Assembly (NCBI RefSeq): GCF_037414475.1
Contig: NZ_CP147913.1
Span: 6,508,001 to 6,572,000, forward strand
Source: Myxococcus stipitatus
GTDB taxonomy: Bacteria > Myxococcota > Myxococcia > Myxococcales > Myxococcaceae
Length of the DNA: 64,000 bases
Direction: 5' to 3'
Below the pieces are notes generated by a model. It was not told the origin of the DNA and made no database searches. It saw only the letters and a program-made list of their open reading frames with translations. The translations under genes and the position numbers were made by a program. This document shows positions 1 to 8,188 of the stretch, piece after piece; within the stretch, counting starts at the first letter, position 1; every line of letters starts with the position of its first letter.

Positions 1-1
1 C

Positions 2-691
2 ACCGCGTGTTACGCGAGCGTGGCGCGCCACCGGCCCGGTTGGTTGGACCGGGGCGAGTTCTCCTGGCGCCGGGTGAGGGACCCTCGCAGCGAGCAGGTG
101 CACGGCTACGTCGTGGAGGGCACCTCCGGCATCGAGGGCTATGTCTACCTGGCGCGCCGGCCGCTCAAGGACTTGAAGCAGGAGCTGGGCCTGTCGGACA
201 TCGTCGCCACCACACCGGCGGCGGCGCGGCGGCTCTTGCGCTTCCTGGGGGACCACCACTCCCTGGGGATGGAAGTCGTGTGGTACGGCGGCCCGGACGA
301 CCCATTCCTCCTCCTGCTGCGCGAGCAGTCCTACTCCGTGCGGGTCTACATGCACTGGATGGTGCGGGTGCTGGACGTCGTCTCCGCGCTGGAGGCCCGA
401 GGCTGGACGCCGGGCCTGTCTGGCTCCGTGCACCTGGAGGTGGAGGACGACCTGTTCCCGGAGAACCAGGGGCGGTTCATTCTCGAGGTGGAGAAGGGCG
501 TGGCGCGCGTGACGCGCGGCGGAGAGGGCGGGCTGCGGCTCCACGTCCGTCAGCTCGCCTCGCTCTACACGGGTTTCCAGTCCGCCGCCGCGCTGCGCTC
601 GGTGGGGCTGGTGGAGGCGGATGACGCCTCGGTGGAGTCGGCGACGGCGCTGTTCTCCGGGCCGCAGCCGTCCCTGCGGGACATGTTCTGA
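2..691 (+). CDS. Eis-like GNAT N-acetyltransferase, C-terminal part (5' truncated by window edge)
   Basis: The reading frame is open from the first bases of the window to a TGA at 689-691, so this is the last 229 codons of a longer gene. The visible text begins with a segment like the region joining the two GNAT-like folds of Eis proteins (RHRPGWLDRGEFSWRRVRD). It ends in about 110 residues that resemble the SCP2-like third domain of that family. Eis proteins are acetyl-CoA-dependent N-acetyltransferases acting on small amines or protein lysines. The acetyl-CoA-binding loop lies upstream of the window and cannot be checked. A GTG at position 20 could pass for a start, but the homology-like text continues upstream of it. 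Assignment to the Eis group is by pattern only. Confidence 0.7.
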   Translation, partial: TACYASVARHRPGWLDRGEFSWRRVRDPRSEQVHGYVVEGTSGIEGYVYLARRPLKDLKQELGLSDIVATTPAAARRLLRFLGDHHSLGMEVVWYGGPDDPFLLLLREQSYSVRVYMHWMVRVLDVVSALEARGWTPGLSGSVHLEVEDDLFPENQGRFILEVEKGVARVTRGGEGGLRLHVRQLASLYTGFQSAAALRSVGLVEADDASVESATALFSGPQPSLRDMF

Positions 692-807
692 CCGGACCGG
701 GGCGCCGCCTCGGTGGTCCCGCGTGACGGCGCGGGGCTCGGCCGGGGTGGCTATCCGTTCGAGCCCGGGGGTGGTAGAGCCTGGGCCTTCATTGACAGGA
801 GCAGTCC

Positions 808-1803
808 ATGCGGGCGTTCGTCACCGGCGGTTCCGGTTTCGTGGGCAGGTATCTCCTCGCCGCCCTGAAGTCTCGAGGTGATTCGGCCCGTGCCCTGGCG
901 CGTTCTCCGGCGGCGGTGGCCACGGTGGCGGCGGCGGGCGCGGAGCCCTTCGAGGGCGACCTGTCCGATGTCGAGCGGCTGAAGGCCGGAATGGAGGGCT
1001 GTGACACCGTCTTCCACGCCGCCGCGCTGGTGAAGTCGTGGGCGCCTCGCTCGGAGTACTACGAGGCCAACGTCCGGGGCACGGAGCGGGTGCTGGAGGC
1101 CGCGCGCGCGGCGGGCGTGAAGCGGCTGGTGCACATCGGCACGGAGGCGGTGCTGGCGGACGGCACGCCGATGGTGAAGGTGGATGAGACGTGGCCGCTG
1201 CCGGAGCGCCCCATCGGTGACTATCCCTCCACGAAGGGCGAGGCGGAGCGCCGGGTGTTGAGCGTGAACTCCGCGGACTTCACCACCGTGGTGGTGCGTC
1301 CCCGCCTCATCTGGGGACTTGGCGATACGTCGGTGTTGCCGCAGCTGGTGGACGCCGTGCGCTCCAAGCGCTTCAAGTGGATTGACCAGGGCCGCTACCT
1401 CACGTCCACCTGCCACGTGGCCAACTGCGTGGAGGGCGCGCTGCTGGCGGCGGAGAAGGGCCGGGGAGGCCAGGCCTACTTCCTCACCGACGGCGAGCCG
1501 GTGATGTTCCGCGAGTTCATCACCGCGATGCTCAAGACGCAGGGCGTGGACCCGGGCTCGAGCTCCATCCCCTACGGGCTGGCCGCCGTGGTGTCCATGG
1601 TGTCCGACTTGCTGTGGGGCACGTTGGGGCTGCCGGGCCGTCCCCCCATCAGCCGCACGGAGGTGCTGCTGATTGGACGGGAAGTGACGGTGAGCGACGC
1701 CAAGGCCCGGGAAGAGCTGGGCTACGAGGCGCGGCTGCCGCGGGCCCTGGGGCTGAAGGAGATGGAAGCGGCGTTCCAAGAGCGGGCGTCACGCGCTGCA
1801 TGA
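808..1803 (+). CDS. NAD(P)-dependent epimerase/dehydratase-type extended SDR
   Basis: A 331-residue extended short-chain dehydrogenase. The N-terminal Rossmann motif G7-G-S-G10-F-V-G13 binds NAD(P), and the catalytic pair Tyr139/Lys143 sits in YPSTK. A segment at 105-112 (KRLVHIGT) supplies the usual Ser/Thr of the catalytic triad as Thr112. The overall pattern resembles the 3-beta-hydroxysteroid dehydrogenase/sterol dehydrogenase-like branch of extended SDRs, but the substrate cannot be read from sequence. The ATG at 808 follows an AGGAG at about 797. It lies 116 bp after the upstream acetyltransferase gene and 60 bp before the WGR gene, both on the same strand. Confidence 0.85.
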   Translation: MRAFVTGGSGFVGRYLLAALKSRGDSARALARSPAAVATVAAAGAEPFEGDLSDVERLKAGMEGCDTVFHAAALVKSWAPRSEYYEANVRGTERVLEAARAAGVKRLVHIGTEAVLADGTPMVKVDETWPLPERPIGDYPSTKGEAERRVLSVNSADFTTVVVRPRLIWGLGDTSVLPQLVDAVRSKRFKWIDQGRYLTSTCHVANCVEGALLAAEKGRGGQAYFLTDGEPVMFREFITAMLKTQGVDPGSSSIPYGLAAVVSMVSDLLWGTLGLPGRPPISRTEVLLIGREVTVSDAKAREELGYEARLPRALGLKEMEAAFQERASRAA

Positions 1804-1863
1804 GGCGCGCGTGGGCCGTGTGCGCTAGCCTGCGAGGCGGCCGACGCGCGAGGAGACTGGGCC

Positions 1864-2718
1864 ATGCGTAGATTTGAGTTCGTCGAGGGAACAAGCTCCA
1901 AGTTCTGGCAGCCCGAGGTCCAGGGCAATGTCTTCATCGTCACCTTCGGCCGGATTGGGACCGCGGGGCAGCGCAAGGAGAAGGGGTTCCCGGACGCCGC
2001 GGCGGCCGAGCGCGAGTACGAGAAGAAGATCGCCGAGAAGGTGCGAGAGGGTTACCGCGAGGTGACGGACGGCGCCGCCGCGCCCACGCCCGCCGCCGCG
2101 CCCGTCGCGCCGCAGAAGCCGCCGCTTCCCAGGCGTGTTCCCTCCGCCACCCCCACGCCGGAGTTGCTCAAGGCCGCCGCGGACGCGCTCGCGGGGCTGC
2201 GGGCCCGCCTGGGCTGGCGAAGCTGGGAGGTCACCTCCCGCGCCCGGAGCGCGCGCAGGGCACTCAGGGCCCTGGGCGGCGTGGACCCGGCCGCACACGC
2301 GGAGCTGTCCGGCACCTTCGACGCGCTGATGGCGCGCGTGGTCGCCTCGCCCAAGGAAGGCCGGCTGCCGTTGCGCCATGCGCTGGGCCTGTTGAACGAA
2401 CTGGACGTCGCGGCGTACTCGCGGGCCGTGGACGTGTGGCGGCGGGCGCCCGAGACAGCGGCGCTGACGGTGGTGCGCGGCGCCGAGTCGCTCGGGGTGC
2501 CCGAACTCTCCCTGCGGCTGGGACTGCTCCTGGCGGAGCGGCCGGGGATGAAGGGCAGCGCCTCGGAAGAGGGCTGGGCGAAGCGTTGGAGCGTGCTGCG
2601 GCCGCACGTCGAGGAGAAGCTGTCCGAGTCGGGCGGCTCCCTGGCGGACTGGGCCAAGGGCGTCAACGCGGGGAGCGACACGCAGCTGGCGGGCCGCCTC
2701 GCGCGTCTGGAGGCCTGA
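1864..2718 (+). CDS. WGR domain-containing protein
   Basis: A 284-residue protein whose first 65 or so residues form a WGR domain (FWQPEVQGN, then FGRIGTAGQ, where Trp of the eponymous WGR is Phe). WGR domains occur in eukaryotic PARPs and in many bacterial proteins, where they are thought to contact nucleic acid or mediate protein interactions. A Pro/Ala-rich linker (about 75-95) leads to an alpha-helical C-terminal region of unknown function, about 190 residues long and rich in Arg and Ala. No signal peptide is present, so a cytoplasmic location is expected. GAGGAG precedes the ATG. The next gene begins 34 bp downstream on the same strand and may be cotranscribed. Confidence 0.75.
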   Translation: MRRFEFVEGTSSKFWQPEVQGNVFIVTFGRIGTAGQRKEKGFPDAAAAEREYEKKIAEKVREGYREVTDGAAAPTPAAAPVAPQKPPLPRRVPSATPTPELLKAAADALAGLRARLGWRSWEVTSRARSARRALRALGGVDPAAHAELSGTFDALMARVVASPKEGRLPLRHALGLLNELDVAAYSRAVDVWRRAPETAALTVVRGAESLGVPELSLRLGLLLAERPGMKGSASEEGWAKRWSVLRPHVEEKLSESGGSLADWAKGVNAGSDTQLAGRLARLEA

Positions 2719-2752
2719 GTCAGCCCATGCCGAGAGGGGGCCACGCCGGAAC

Positions 2753-3961
2753 ATGACACCCAGGCTACTCATCGTGGTCGGACTCCTCGCCGCGTTTGGA
2801 GGCGTCCTCTACCTCACCTCGCATCGAGCGCATCGGTCGCCAGGAGCGCCTGAGGCTGGCACCCCCGCGCCCGCGCAGTCGAAGCCCCCGAGGCCCGGGG
2901 AGAAGGTGGACATCTCCTTCCTCTACAGCACGGAGAAGAAGGACTGGGTGGAGGCGGCGGCGAAGGACTTCCAACTCGAGCACCCCCACATCCGGCTGAC
3001 GCTGGTGGGGAAGGGCTCGTTGGAGGCCTCGCAGGCCATCCTGGAGGGCCGTGAGCGCCCCACGGTGTGGAGCCCCGCGGACAGCGCGGTGCTGCGCATG
3101 CTGGCCTCGGACTGGGCCACGGACGCCTCGCACGGGCCGCTGTTCGCCGAGGAGGGCGAGGATGCTCCGCGCCCATTGGTGATTACGCCCCTGGTCTTCG
3201 CGGTGTGGGAGGACCGGGCGGAGGTGCTGCGCAAGGCCAGCGGTGGCGGCGCGGTGTCGTGGAAGGTCTTGCAGAAGGCGGTGACGAGTCCCCAGGGGTG
3301 GCCCTCCATCGGCGGCAAGCCCGAGTGGGGCTTCGTCAAGCTGGGCCACACGGACCCCACGCGCTCGAACTCCGGGCTTCAGGCGCTGCTGCTGGCGACG
3401 CTGGAGTACTACGGCAAGCGCGGCGGGCTCACGGTGGAGGACCTGCTGGACCCTCGCTACCAGGAGTGGATGAAGTCGCTGGAGCGGGGTGTCACCCGCT
3501 TCGAGTCGTCCTCGGGCACCTTCATGACGGACATGGTCCGCTTCGGTCCGTCCCGCTACGACATCGCGGTGGTGTACGAGAACCTGGCCATCTCCCACCT
3601 GTCGCACGCGCAGGGGCGGTGGGGTGACTTGCGGGTGTACTACCCGGCGCTCACCTTGTGGAGCGACCATCCGGCCGCGGTGCTGCAGGGCAACTGGGTG
3701 ACACCCGCGCAGAAGGCCGCCGCGCGCGAGTGGCTTCACTACCTGCGCAGCCGCCCGGTGCAGGAGCGGGCGTTGACCTTCGGATTCCGGCCGGCGGACC
3801 CGTCGGTGCCGCTGAAGAACTCCGACCCGGAGAACCCCTTCAACCGCCTGGCCTCGAAGGGGGTGCGGGTGGACGTGCCGCCCGTGGCGGAGGTCCCCGA
3901 GGGGCCCGTTGTGCGGGACTTGCTGACCCTGTGGTCGCGCGTGCTCGTGCCGGACCGGTAG
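2753..3961 (+). CDS. membrane-anchored extracellular solute-binding-type protein
   Basis: A 402-residue protein with an N-terminal hydrophobic segment (residues 5-21) followed by a Pro/Ala-rich linker, then a periplasmic solute-binding-like fold. It opens with DISFLYSTEKKDWVE, and later segments (PTVWSPADS, HTDPTRSNSG) are typical of the substrate-binding domains found beside or fused to von Willebrand A domains in bacteria. No transporter permease or VWA gene is adjacent, so the ligand is unknown. The HTDPTRSNSG segment resembles ligand-contacting loops of sulfate/molybdate-type binding proteins. The start is the ATG 34 bp after the WGR gene. Its ribosome-binding sequence is weak, which suggests translational coupling to that gene. 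Confidence 0.7.
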   Translation: MTPRLLIVVGLLAAFGGVLYLTSHRAHRSPGAPEAGTPAPAQSKPPRPGEKVDISFLYSTEKKDWVEAAAKDFQLEHPHIRLTLVGKGSLEASQAILEGRERPTVWSPADSAVLRMLASDWATDASHGPLFAEEGEDAPRPLVITPLVFAVWEDRAEVLRKASGGGAVSWKVLQKAVTSPQGWPSIGGKPEWGFVKLGHTDPTRSNSGLQALLLATLEYYGKRGGLTVEDLLDPRYQEWMKSLERGVTRFESSSGTFMTDMVRFGPSRYDIAVVYENLAISHLSHAQGRWGDLRVYYPALTLWSDHPAAVLQGNWVTPAQKAAAREWLHYLRSRPVQERALTFGFRPADPSVPLKNSDPENPFNRLASKGVRVDVPPVAEVPEGPVVRDLLTLWSRVLVPDR

Positions 3962-4066
3962 CAGCGCCAGCTCTTCCGTTCGGTCCTGCCCTCGAGGCTG
4001 GTCCGGGGGCCCCTGGTCACTGCGTGCGTGCGTTGCCACCTTGGCGCCAAGCCAAGGGGTGACGTG

Positions 4067-5731
4067 ATGCTGAAATCAATGGGCGCACTGGTGTTGGCGG
4101 TGCTGCTGGTGGGAGGCACGTCCCACGCGTTCAGTGATGGGGATGTGTCGCGGGTGGTGAGTTTCGCCCGCAGCCAGCTTCGCAAGACGGCGACGGCCAT
4201 GCCGGACGCGACATGGTCTCCCAAGGCGTCACAGTCCAACGGGACGTGGACGACGGTGCGCAACACCGCGCCGACGGCGTGGACCCAGGGTTTCTTCCCC
4301 GGGAGTCTGTGGCAGATGTACCAGGTGGGCCTGGAGCCCTCGTGGTCCAGCAAGGCGGACCGGTGGACGCGGCCCCTCGAGGTCCAGAAGACGAACCGCC
4401 AGACGCACGACCTGGGCTTCAAGATGTTCTTGAGCTTCGGCGCGGCGTATCGCTTCACGGCGGACAACTACTACCGGGACGTGCTGCTCGTGTCGGCCGA
4501 GTCGCTCGCGTCTCGCTACAACACGCGCGTCGGCATCATCGACTGCTGTGACTGGAACCCCGCGTGGGACGTGCCGCTCGTCACGGACACGATGATGAAC
4601 CTGGAGCTCTTGTTGTGGGCGGCGGCGAATGGAGGGCGCGCGGAGCTGCGGGACATGGCGCTCAGTCATGCGCTCGTCACGCTGCGCGATGCGGTGCGGC
4701 CCGACGGCAGCTCGTTCCACTACGTGGACTACAACGGCGCGACGGGGGCCATCCGCTCCAGGGGAACGTACCAGGGGTACTCGACGAACTCGACGTGGGC
4801 ACGGGGCCATGCGTGGCTCATCTACGGCTACACGATGGTGTACCGGTACACGGGGGACACGCGGATGCTGGACGCCGCTCGCAAGGTGACGGACTGGTAC
4901 CTGGCCCATGTGCCCTCGGACATGGTGCCCAAGTGGGACTTCGACGCGCCGGGGACGCAGCGGGACTCCTCGGCGGCGGCTGTTGTCGCCTCGGCGCTGC
5001 TGGAGTTGAGCACGCTGGAGACGGACGGCGCGCGCAAGACGCGCTACCACGACGCGGCGCTGCGCACGCTCGACACGCTGGTCTCTCCAGCCTACTTCGC
5101 CCAGGGCACCAACAGCCCGGGGCTCCTGCTGCACGGCGTGGGGAACCTCCCCGCGAACCAGGAGGTGGACGTCAGCCTCATCTATGGCGACTACTACTTC
5201 CTGGAGGCGGTGCTGCGCTTCAACCCGGAGCCGTCATTCCCCTGGTACTCGAAGCTGGACTTCTTCGAGAGCCTGCACCTGCTGTCCTGCGGCAACACGG
5301 GCGTGCGCACCGTCGAGTTCGACGTGACACCGCTGGCGGCCCGGCAGGATGGGACGGTGGGCTATGCGGACAGCGCCACGCCGGTGGCGGGCTATGCCGA
5401 CTTGAACATGACGGTGCGGATGAACCTGGATGGGTACTTCGACGTGCGCAACGGGGGAGGCTATGCGGCGCTCGTGCGGGTGCCTTACGTGAATGGACAG
5501 ACGTACCACGTGCGGCTCGTCACGGACCTGTCCGCGAAGCGCTACAGCGTGTGGGTCCGTCCCCCGGGAGGAAGTGAAATCCAGATTGCGAACCTGTATG
5601 CGTTTCGGACGGGCGCGCCGTTCATCGACGACCTCGGGAAGGTGTCCATCCGGACGGCCCAGACGGACAGCGACTTCCGGGTTGATGGACATACGGTGAC
5701 CCCGGGGACGATGGGGGCCGTGCGCGACTGA
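4067..5731 (+). CDS. secreted GH88-like unsaturated glucuronyl hydrolase
   Basis: A 554-residue protein with a Sec signal peptide (residues 1-21, ending SHA-F) and a GH88-type (alpha/alpha)6-barrel domain of about 370 residues. In family GH88, unsaturated glucuronyl hydrolases cleave the 4,5-unsaturated uronic acid left by polysaccharide lyases. The two conserved acidic residues appear as Asp115 (THDLGF) and Asp174 (VTDTMMNLE). The C-terminal 150 residues look like a beta-rich, concanavalin/LamG-type carbohydrate-binding module and are additional to a minimal GH88 enzyme. The ATG at 4067 is chosen over upstream GTG codons because AAGGGG lies about 8 bp before it and it starts the signal peptide. 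A strong terminator follows the stop. Confidence 0.8.
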   Translation: MLKSMGALVLAVLLVGGTSHAFSDGDVSRVVSFARSQLRKTATAMPDATWSPKASQSNGTWTTVRNTAPTAWTQGFFPGSLWQMYQVGLEPSWSSKADRWTRPLEVQKTNRQTHDLGFKMFLSFGAAYRFTADNYYRDVLLVSAESLASRYNTRVGIIDCCDWNPAWDVPLVTDTMMNLELLLWAAANGGRAELRDMALSHALVTLRDAVRPDGSSFHYVDYNGATGAIRSRGTYQGYSTNSTWARGHAWLIYGYTMVYRYTGDTRMLDAARKVTDWYLAHVPSDMVPKWDFDAPGTQRDSSAAAVVASALLELSTLETDGARKTRYHDAALRTLDTLVSPAYFAQGTNSPGLLLHGVGNLPANQEVDVSLIYGDYYFLEAVLRFNPEPSFPWYSKLDFFESLHLLSCGNTGVRTVEFDVTPLAARQDGTVGYADSATPVAGYADLNMTVRMNLDGYFDVRNGGGYAALVRVPYVNGQTYHVRLVTDLSAKRYSVWVRPPGGSEIQIANLYAFRTGAPFIDDLGKVSIRTAQTDSDFRVDGHTVTPGTMGAVRD

Positions 5732-5746
5732 AGTCCGGGAAAGACC

Positions 5747-5783
5747 ACGGCCCGCCCCTCCAATCCGCGGAGGGGCGGGCCGT
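5747..5783. terminator. bidirectional intrinsic-type hairpin between convergent genes
   Basis: A perfect 15-bp G/C-rich inverted repeat (arms 5747-5761 and 5769-5783) encloses a 7-nt loop. It sits between the GH88-like gene on the plus strand and the Asp-rich lipoprotein gene on the minus strand, so it can serve both. It lacks a clear U tract, as is common in very high-GC genomes. Confidence 0.8.
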
Positions 5784-5801
5784 CGCCGGGGGGAGGGGAA
5801 C

Positions 5802-6569
5802 TCAGTCGTCGTGGTCGTCGTCGGAGTCGTCGTCCTCGCCGCCATCCATGTCGTCGTCGTCGAAGGCGTCGATGGAGCGGCGCAGGTTGTTCTCGATGGT
5901 GGAGCGTGACGACTCCGCGCGCGGATCCAACCGCTGGCCCTTGTCGTCGACGAACCAACCGCTCGGGTCGATGTTGATGGTGATGTTGGGCTCCTCGCCC
6001 TCCTTCACCTCGAAGCGGGCCTCGCGCTCCTGCTCCACGCGCACGCTGGAGACGAAGCTGAAGGGCTGTCCGTCAATCGTGCCGTCGATGACCACGGACG
6101 CACCCAACTGCGCCAGCTCCTTGAGGGCCGCGTCCTCGCCCGCCTGGGCGACGGTGACCTTGCCGATATCGAACTCGATTTCGTCGAAGATGCCGGGCGC
6201 CACCTCGAGGTTGCCCACGCGGACGACCTTGCCGTTCAAGTCCTCGGCCGACAGGTCGATGAGGAAGGGGCCTACCTTCTGCTCATCGTCATCGTGGCGG
6301 GAGTTGCCCGGCGTGGTGTCGTCATCCGTGCCGCTCGTCTGGCCATCATCATCGTCGTCGCCCTCCAGCTCCAGCTCCAGCTCACGCACCGACAGGCGCA
6401 CGCGCTCGACGGTGATGCCGTTGGACGTCTCCTGCTGTTGCTCGACCTTGCCGGCGACGGCCTTGGCCTTCGCGGAGCCCACGCGCGTGCTCAGCCCGAC
6501 CTTGACGGATTCGTCGCTGCCGCAAGCCGCGAGCAACATGATGGACGCGCACAATCCGATGAGTCGCAT
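5802..6569 (-). CDS. Asp-rich lipoprotein, DUF4382-like
   Basis: A 255-residue predicted lipoprotein. The signal sequence MRLIGLCASIMLLAAC ends in a clear lipobox (L-A-A-C). The mature protein begins with a segment resembling DUF4382 proteins (ITVERVRLSVRELELE). An Asp-rich linker follows at about 70-95, then a beta-rich domain with GPFLIDLS and VDDKGQRL motifs. The last 20 residues are almost all Asp, Glu and Gly. The acidic stretches could bind calcium, but this is inference. The ATG at 6569 is preceded by a GGAG. Longer in-frame starts upstream would place the lipobox internally and are rejected. The gene is divergent from the ECF sigma operon, with 256 bp between them. Confidence 0.75.
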   Translation of the reverse strand: MRLIGLCASIMLLAACGSDESVKVGLSTRVGSAKAKAVAGKVEQQQETSNGITVERVRLSVRELELELEGDDDDDGQTSGTDDDTTPGNSRHDDDEQKVGPFLIDLSAEDLNGKVVRVGNLEVAPGIFDEIEFDIGKVTVAQAGEDAALKELAQLGASVVIDGTIDGQPFSFVSSVRVEQEREARFEVKEGEEPNITINIDPSGWFVDDKGQRLDPRAESSRSTIENNLRRSIDAFDDDDMDGGEDDDSDDDHDD

Positions 6570-6669
6570 ACCTTCTATCTCCTGGTATCGGGGCGGTGCC
6601 GCGCGGCGTCTCCGGCCTGGGGCCGCGCGAAAATCCCCGGTTTGAAAATGAAGGAGCATCGAGGCCCTA

Positions 6670-6724
6670 ATCGGCCACATCGCCCGGTGTGTGCCTCGCG
6701 TTCTCTAGAGCGCGCGTGGCCGAT
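6670..6724. promoter_or_regulatory. 9-bp perfect inverted repeat in divergent intergenic region
   Basis: ATCGGCCAC at 6670-6678 is repeated in inverted orientation at 6716-6724 with a 37-nt spacer. It lies midway between the divergent Asp-rich lipoprotein gene and the ECF sigma operon. It could be a dimeric regulator operator or a transcript hairpin. No -35/-10 pair could be assigned with confidence. Confidence 0.35.
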
Positions 6725-6825
6725 AGAGAGCTCGTGACTCCTTCCAAGGTGACAGGTAGTGACTGGGGAGACATGGCTTGTGCTAGCGCCTCGAGAATGG
6801 AGTCGTGCCGGGTGGGGGGCGTCCC

Positions 6826-7398
6826 GTGACGGAGGACGAAATCGCCACGTGCATCCAGCGGGCGTCCCGAGGTGCGCAGGATGCACACCGCGAGCTGTAC
6901 CAGCGCTTCCAGGGCTCGGTGCGCCGGGTGGCGCTGGGCTACTCCGCGTTGGGGCCCGCGGAAGTGGAGGACGTGGTCCAGGAGACGTTCGTCCGCGCGT
7001 TCCGCGAGCTGCCCCGGCTTCAGCATCCACGCGCGTTCGGCAGCTGGCTGGTGACGATTGCTCGCCACCATGCGCAGGCGCTCAGCCGGGGCGCGCAGGT
7101 GCGGGGACGCGCGGCGGAGGACCTGGCGTTGGAGCTGGAGTCGACCACTCCCGCGATTCCTCCCTCCCTCCAACTGGAGCGGCGCGTGGCGGTGGTGCGC
7201 GAGCTCATCGAGGGACTGCCGGAGGGCCCCGAGAAGGAGACGGTGCGCCTCTTCTATCTGGAGGGCGAATTGAGCGCGCGCGAAATCGCGGAGCGCCTGG
7301 GGTTGGGCAAGAGCGCGGTGACGATGCGCCTGGAGCGCTTTCGCGCGCGGGTGAAGCGTGAGTTGCTGTCGCGGCTGCTGGCCGCGGGAGTGGGATGA
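6826..7398 (+). CDS. ECF-type RNA polymerase sigma factor
   Basis: A 190-residue group IV (ECF) sigma factor. Region 2 is visible as EVEDVVQETFVRAFRELPRL with the following FGSWLVTIARH segment. Region 4 appears as a helix-turn-helix (LSAREIAERLGLGKSAVTMRLERFRARVK). The GTG at 6826 is preferred over the GTG at 6805 because a G-rich ribosome-binding tract (6810-6819) precedes it, and because family members usually begin just before this DEIATCIQRAS segment. The gene starts a compact operon: the anti-sigma gene begins 3 bp after its stop, then the caspase-like and lipoprotein genes. By analogy with other ECF loci it probably directs its own operon, held inactive by the neighbouring membrane protein. 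Confidence 0.9.
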   Translation: MTEDEIATCIQRASRGAQDAHRELYQRFQGSVRRVALGYSALGPAEVEDVVQETFVRAFRELPRLQHPRAFGSWLVTIARHHAQALSRGAQVRGRAAEDLALELESTTPAIPPSLQLERRVAVVRELIEGLPEGPEKETVRLFYLEGELSAREIAERLGLGKSAVTMRLERFRARVKRELLSRLLAAGVG

Positions 7399-7401
7399 GC
7401 C

Positions 7402-8184
7402 ATGAGCGACGCGGGCAGACATCTGGATGCGCGGAGCTGGCGCGCCCTGCAAGAGAAGTCGCCGGACGAGGTGGCGTACTTCGCCGACCACCTGTCCCGG
7501 CCGTGTGACGTGTGTGAGGCGTTCCTCGAGAACCCGGGCACGGAGGATGTGCTGGGCCTGGAGGCGATGACGGACGAGGCGCTGGGGGCCATGGCTCCTC
7601 CGCGCGAGGACGCGATGGGCTGGGCGCGTCTGCGCCGCCGGATGAACACCTCGCCTCGCCGCATGTGGCTGTCCGGCGCGGTGGCGGTGGCCGTGGCCGC
7701 GGTGGTCGCCTTCGCGGTGCATCCCGCGTTGCTGACGGGTGGGAAGGACGACTCGCCGTGGCGCGTGAAGGGCGGCGCGCCGTTGTCGTTGGAGCTGACG
7801 GCCGTCGCGCGCCTTCCGGATGGGAGCCTGCGCGCGGTGACGGATGATGCCACGCTCACCTCGGACGCGGTGGTGCTGGTGCGCTACCACTCCAGCGAGG
7901 TCGCCGACGCGCTGCTCGTGCTGGAGTCGCCCGAAGGGGGTGTGCAGGTGCTGGGCGGTTACACGTTGGAGTCCGGCACACATGACCTGCGCGAAGGGGG
8001 CGAGCTGACGGGCGTCACCCTGGAAGGTGAGCGAGGCCCCCGGGCGTTGGTGCTGGCCGCGTGGCCTCATGGACCTCACTCCGAGGCCGCGCGGGACGCG
8101 GCGCTCGCCCAGCGCAGGGTGCCCGAGGAGGCGACCCTGGCGCGGCTCCGGCTCCGAGTCGAGCCCGGGTATACTGCGCCCTGA
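7402..8184 (+). CDS. probable membrane anti-sigma factor
   Basis: A 260-residue protein with a cytoplasmic N-terminal part, one transmembrane helix (about 88-108) and a periplasmic beta-rich domain, the architecture of membrane anti-sigma factors. Residues His30, Cys35 and Cys38 (DHLSRPCDVC) resemble the H-x3-C-x2-C zinc motif of ZAS anti-sigma domains, but the His-Cys spacing is four, not three, so zinc binding is uncertain. It lies 3 bp after the ECF sigma gene and 4 bp before the caspase-like gene, suggesting translational coupling. The periplasmic part (SLELTAVARLPDG, VLVLESPEGG) may sense an envelope signal or interact with the downstream lipoproteins; this is inferred from position. Confidence 0.75.
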   Translation: MSDAGRHLDARSWRALQEKSPDEVAYFADHLSRPCDVCEAFLENPGTEDVLGLEAMTDEALGAMAPPREDAMGWARLRRRMNTSPRRMWLSGAVAVAVAAVVAFAVHPALLTGGKDDSPWRVKGGAPLSLELTAVARLPDGSLRAVTDDATLTSDAVVLVRYHSSEVADALLVLESPEGGVQVLGGYTLESGTHDLREGGELTGVTLEGERGPRALVLAAWPHGPHSEAARDAALAQRRVPEEATLARLRLRVEPGYTAP

Positions 8185-8188
8185 GCGA

